Shown here: positions 6,015 to 7,031 of the stretch, in pieces
How positions within the stretch are numbered: the stretch's first letter is position 1
How the letters are laid out: every line of letters starts with the position of its first letter
Assembly: GCA_027065835.1 (NCBI GenBank)
Contig: JAMONK010000203.1
Span: 1 to 7,031, forward strand
Origin: Thermococcus sp.
GTDB taxonomy: Archaea > Methanobacteriota_B > Thermococci > Thermococcales > Thermococcaceae
DNA: 7,031 bases
Direction of reading: 5' to 3'
Notes under the pieces: generated by a model
The model's database searches: none
Told to the model about the DNA's origin: nothing
The model's input: only the letters and a program-made list of their open reading frames with translations
Translations under genes and position numbers: made by a program

Positions 6015-6063
6015 GTCAGTAACAAATATGTCTTTAACATATAGGTTTAATTCAGACATGTCT
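6008..6063. promoter_or_regulatory. Probable PadR operator array between exporter and regulator genes
   Basis: Three overlapping symmetric elements sit in 56 bp. (a) CCTATATGT (6008-6016) and ACATATAGG (6037-6045) form a perfect 9-bp inverted repeat with a 20-bp gap. (b) ATATGT (6026-6031) and ACATAT (6037-6042) form a perfect 6-bp inverted repeat with a 5-bp gap. (c) AGACATGTCT (6054-6063) is a perfect 10-bp palindrome. ATATGTC also occurs as a direct repeat at 6011-6017 and 6026-6032, 15 bp apart. PadR-family repressors typically bind ATGT/ACAT dyads, and the sites lie between the two divergent genes, over the likely exporter promoter. Assignment to the adjacent PadR protein is inference. 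Confidence 0.6.
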
Positions 6064-6073
6064 ACTTCGGAGA

Positions 6074-6082
6074 GGTTATAAA
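6074..6082 (+). promoter_or_regulatory. Likely TATA box of the PadR gene
   Basis: GTTATAAAC, preceded by the purine-rich GGAGAG, lies 11 bp after the AGACATGTCT palindrome. Counted from its centre, transcription would start at about 6102-6104, so the message would be nearly leaderless at ATG 6102. If the ribosome binding site at 6092-6095 is used instead, ACATATAGG at 6037-6045 could be the TATA box. Confidence 0.4.
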
Positions 6083-6101
6083 CGTTTTGGCGGTGGGAGA
6101 G

Positions 6102-6584
6102 ATGCCTAGGGATGAGGCGGAACTCGTGAGGAGCATGTTCACGGTTCCCATGCGCAACTTGATCCTCCTGATAATAGGGTTGCGGGGGGAGGCGCACGGC
6201 TACGAGATACTGAAGGAGATAGAAACGATAGCGTCGGGGATATGGAAACCCAGCCACGGGAACCTCTACACCATGCTCGGTAAGATGGTTGACGAGGGCC
6301 TTGTTGAGCCTCACGAGGAGTACCGTGGGAAGAGGAGACTCGTCAAGTACTCCCTGACGGAGAGGGGCTGGAACTACCTCAGGGAGGCCAATGAGCTCGC
6401 CCTTAAATCCCTCTACACCGCCCTCCAGTACCATGAGATGATGAGGAAGAAGCTGGAGGAACGCGGTTACGGGCGAGAACTGGCCGAGGAGGCTATAGAC
6501 GAGTACCTCAAGGTTCTCGACAGGGTCTGTGGCATACTGGACGCCAAGAGAAAGGCCCTCAGGGAGATGCTTGAGAGGAAGTGA
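6102..6584 (+). CDS. PadR-family transcriptional regulator
   Basis: A 160-residue protein with a PadR-type winged helix-turn-helix. Residues 16-35 (PMRNLILLIIGLRGEAHGYE) form the opening helices. The family hallmark is at 45-68: GIWKP, then the recognition helix with HGNLYTMLGKM, then DEGLVE. The beta wing is at 72-89 (EEYRGKRRL to SLTERG). Residues 90-158 are long charged helices, as in PadR proteins that dimerise and bind hydrophobic ligands through this part. ATG 6102 is chosen over the in-frame TTG 6087 because it has GGTG six bases upstream and because the TATA box at 6074-6082 would exclude the TTG from the transcript. The gene is divergent from the exporter across 130 bp of palindrome-rich sequence, the arrangement of PadR/LmrR-type repressors that control a multidrug pump and themselves. 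Family assignment is firm; exporter control and ligand are inferred. It is convergent with enolase, ending 42 bp before the enolase stop codon. Confidence 0.93.
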   Translation: MPRDEAELVRSMFTVPMRNLILLIIGLRGEAHGYEILKEIETIASGIWKPSHGNLYTMLGKMVDEGLVEPHEEYRGKRRLVKYSLTERGWNYLREANELALKSLYTALQYHEMMRKKLEERGYGRELAEEAIDEYLKVLDRVCGILDAKRKALREMLERK

Positions 6585-6609
6585 ATGTTGGGTGTCGCTT
6601 TCCCCGTTC

Positions 6610-6620
6610 AAAAAAAGGGT
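6610..6620 (-). terminator. Oligo-T terminator of the enolase gene
   Basis: On the minus strand seven consecutive T (6616-6610) begin ten bases after the enolase stop codon, the usual archaeal termination signal. On the plus strand the same gap has only short T-runs, so the end of the PadR transcript is not obvious. Confidence 0.55.
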
Positions 6621-6626
6621 AGGGAG

Positions 6627-7031
<405 letters not shown>

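Noticed and set aside
6087..6101. TTG 6087 as the start of the PadR protein.
   Set aside because: It is a weak start codon without a well-placed ribosome binding site and lies only about nine bases after the TATA-like box, so it would be outside the transcript. ATG 6102 fits better.
6009..6611. A 200-codon open frame on the minus strand opposite the PadR gene.
   Set aside because: It covers the operator region and mirrors the PadR coding frame, with no recognisable domain and no good ribosome binding site. It is a shadow frame of GC-rich coding DNA.

Overview
This window looks like a piece of a Thermococcales (Thermococcus-type) archaeal chromosome. The protein sequences have the charged, Lys/Glu/Arg-rich composition of hyperthermophilic euryarchaea. 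Start codons are preceded by GGTGA/GGAGGTG-type ribosome binding sites, the gaps between genes carry archaeal TATA boxes, and genes end in short T-runs rather than long hairpins. It is ordinary, gene-dense chromosome with no sign of insertion sequences, CRISPR or phage.

Layout, left to right. (1) The C-terminal part of an XTP/dITP diphosphatase (RdgB/HAM1 family), + strand, cut by the window edge. (2) A complete Lrp/AsnC-family regulator, + strand, with its own promoter overlapping the rdgB stop. (3) A probable 60-nt archaeal box C/D guide RNA, + strand, in the gap after the regulator; its terminal k-turn seems to carry a compensated C/D-box variant. (4) A radical SAM enzyme, - strand, probably the LipS1 half of the archaeal two-protein lipoyl synthase. 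(5) A very large (1363-residue) RND/MMPL-family exporter, - strand, whose first outside domain is enlarged to nearly 790 residues by a sequon-rich helical section and a set of degenerate repeats. (6) A divergent 130-bp promoter region full of ATATGT/ACATAT inverted repeats. (7) A PadR-family regulator, + strand. (8) The C-terminal third of enolase, - strand, cut by the right edge.

The clearest functional unit is the PadR gene and the divergent RND exporter. A shared control region holds at least three ATGT/ACAT-type palindromic elements over or next to the likely promoters, which is the layout of an autoregulated, ligand-responsive repressor controlling an efflux pump. The other genes are housekeeping (nucleotide-pool cleaning, lipoate synthesis, glycolysis/gluconeogenesis) and appear to be transcribed separately, with no shared pathway visible.

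The points most worth following up are the guide RNA with its swapped C-G pair, the unusual ectodomain of the exporter, and the operator array.
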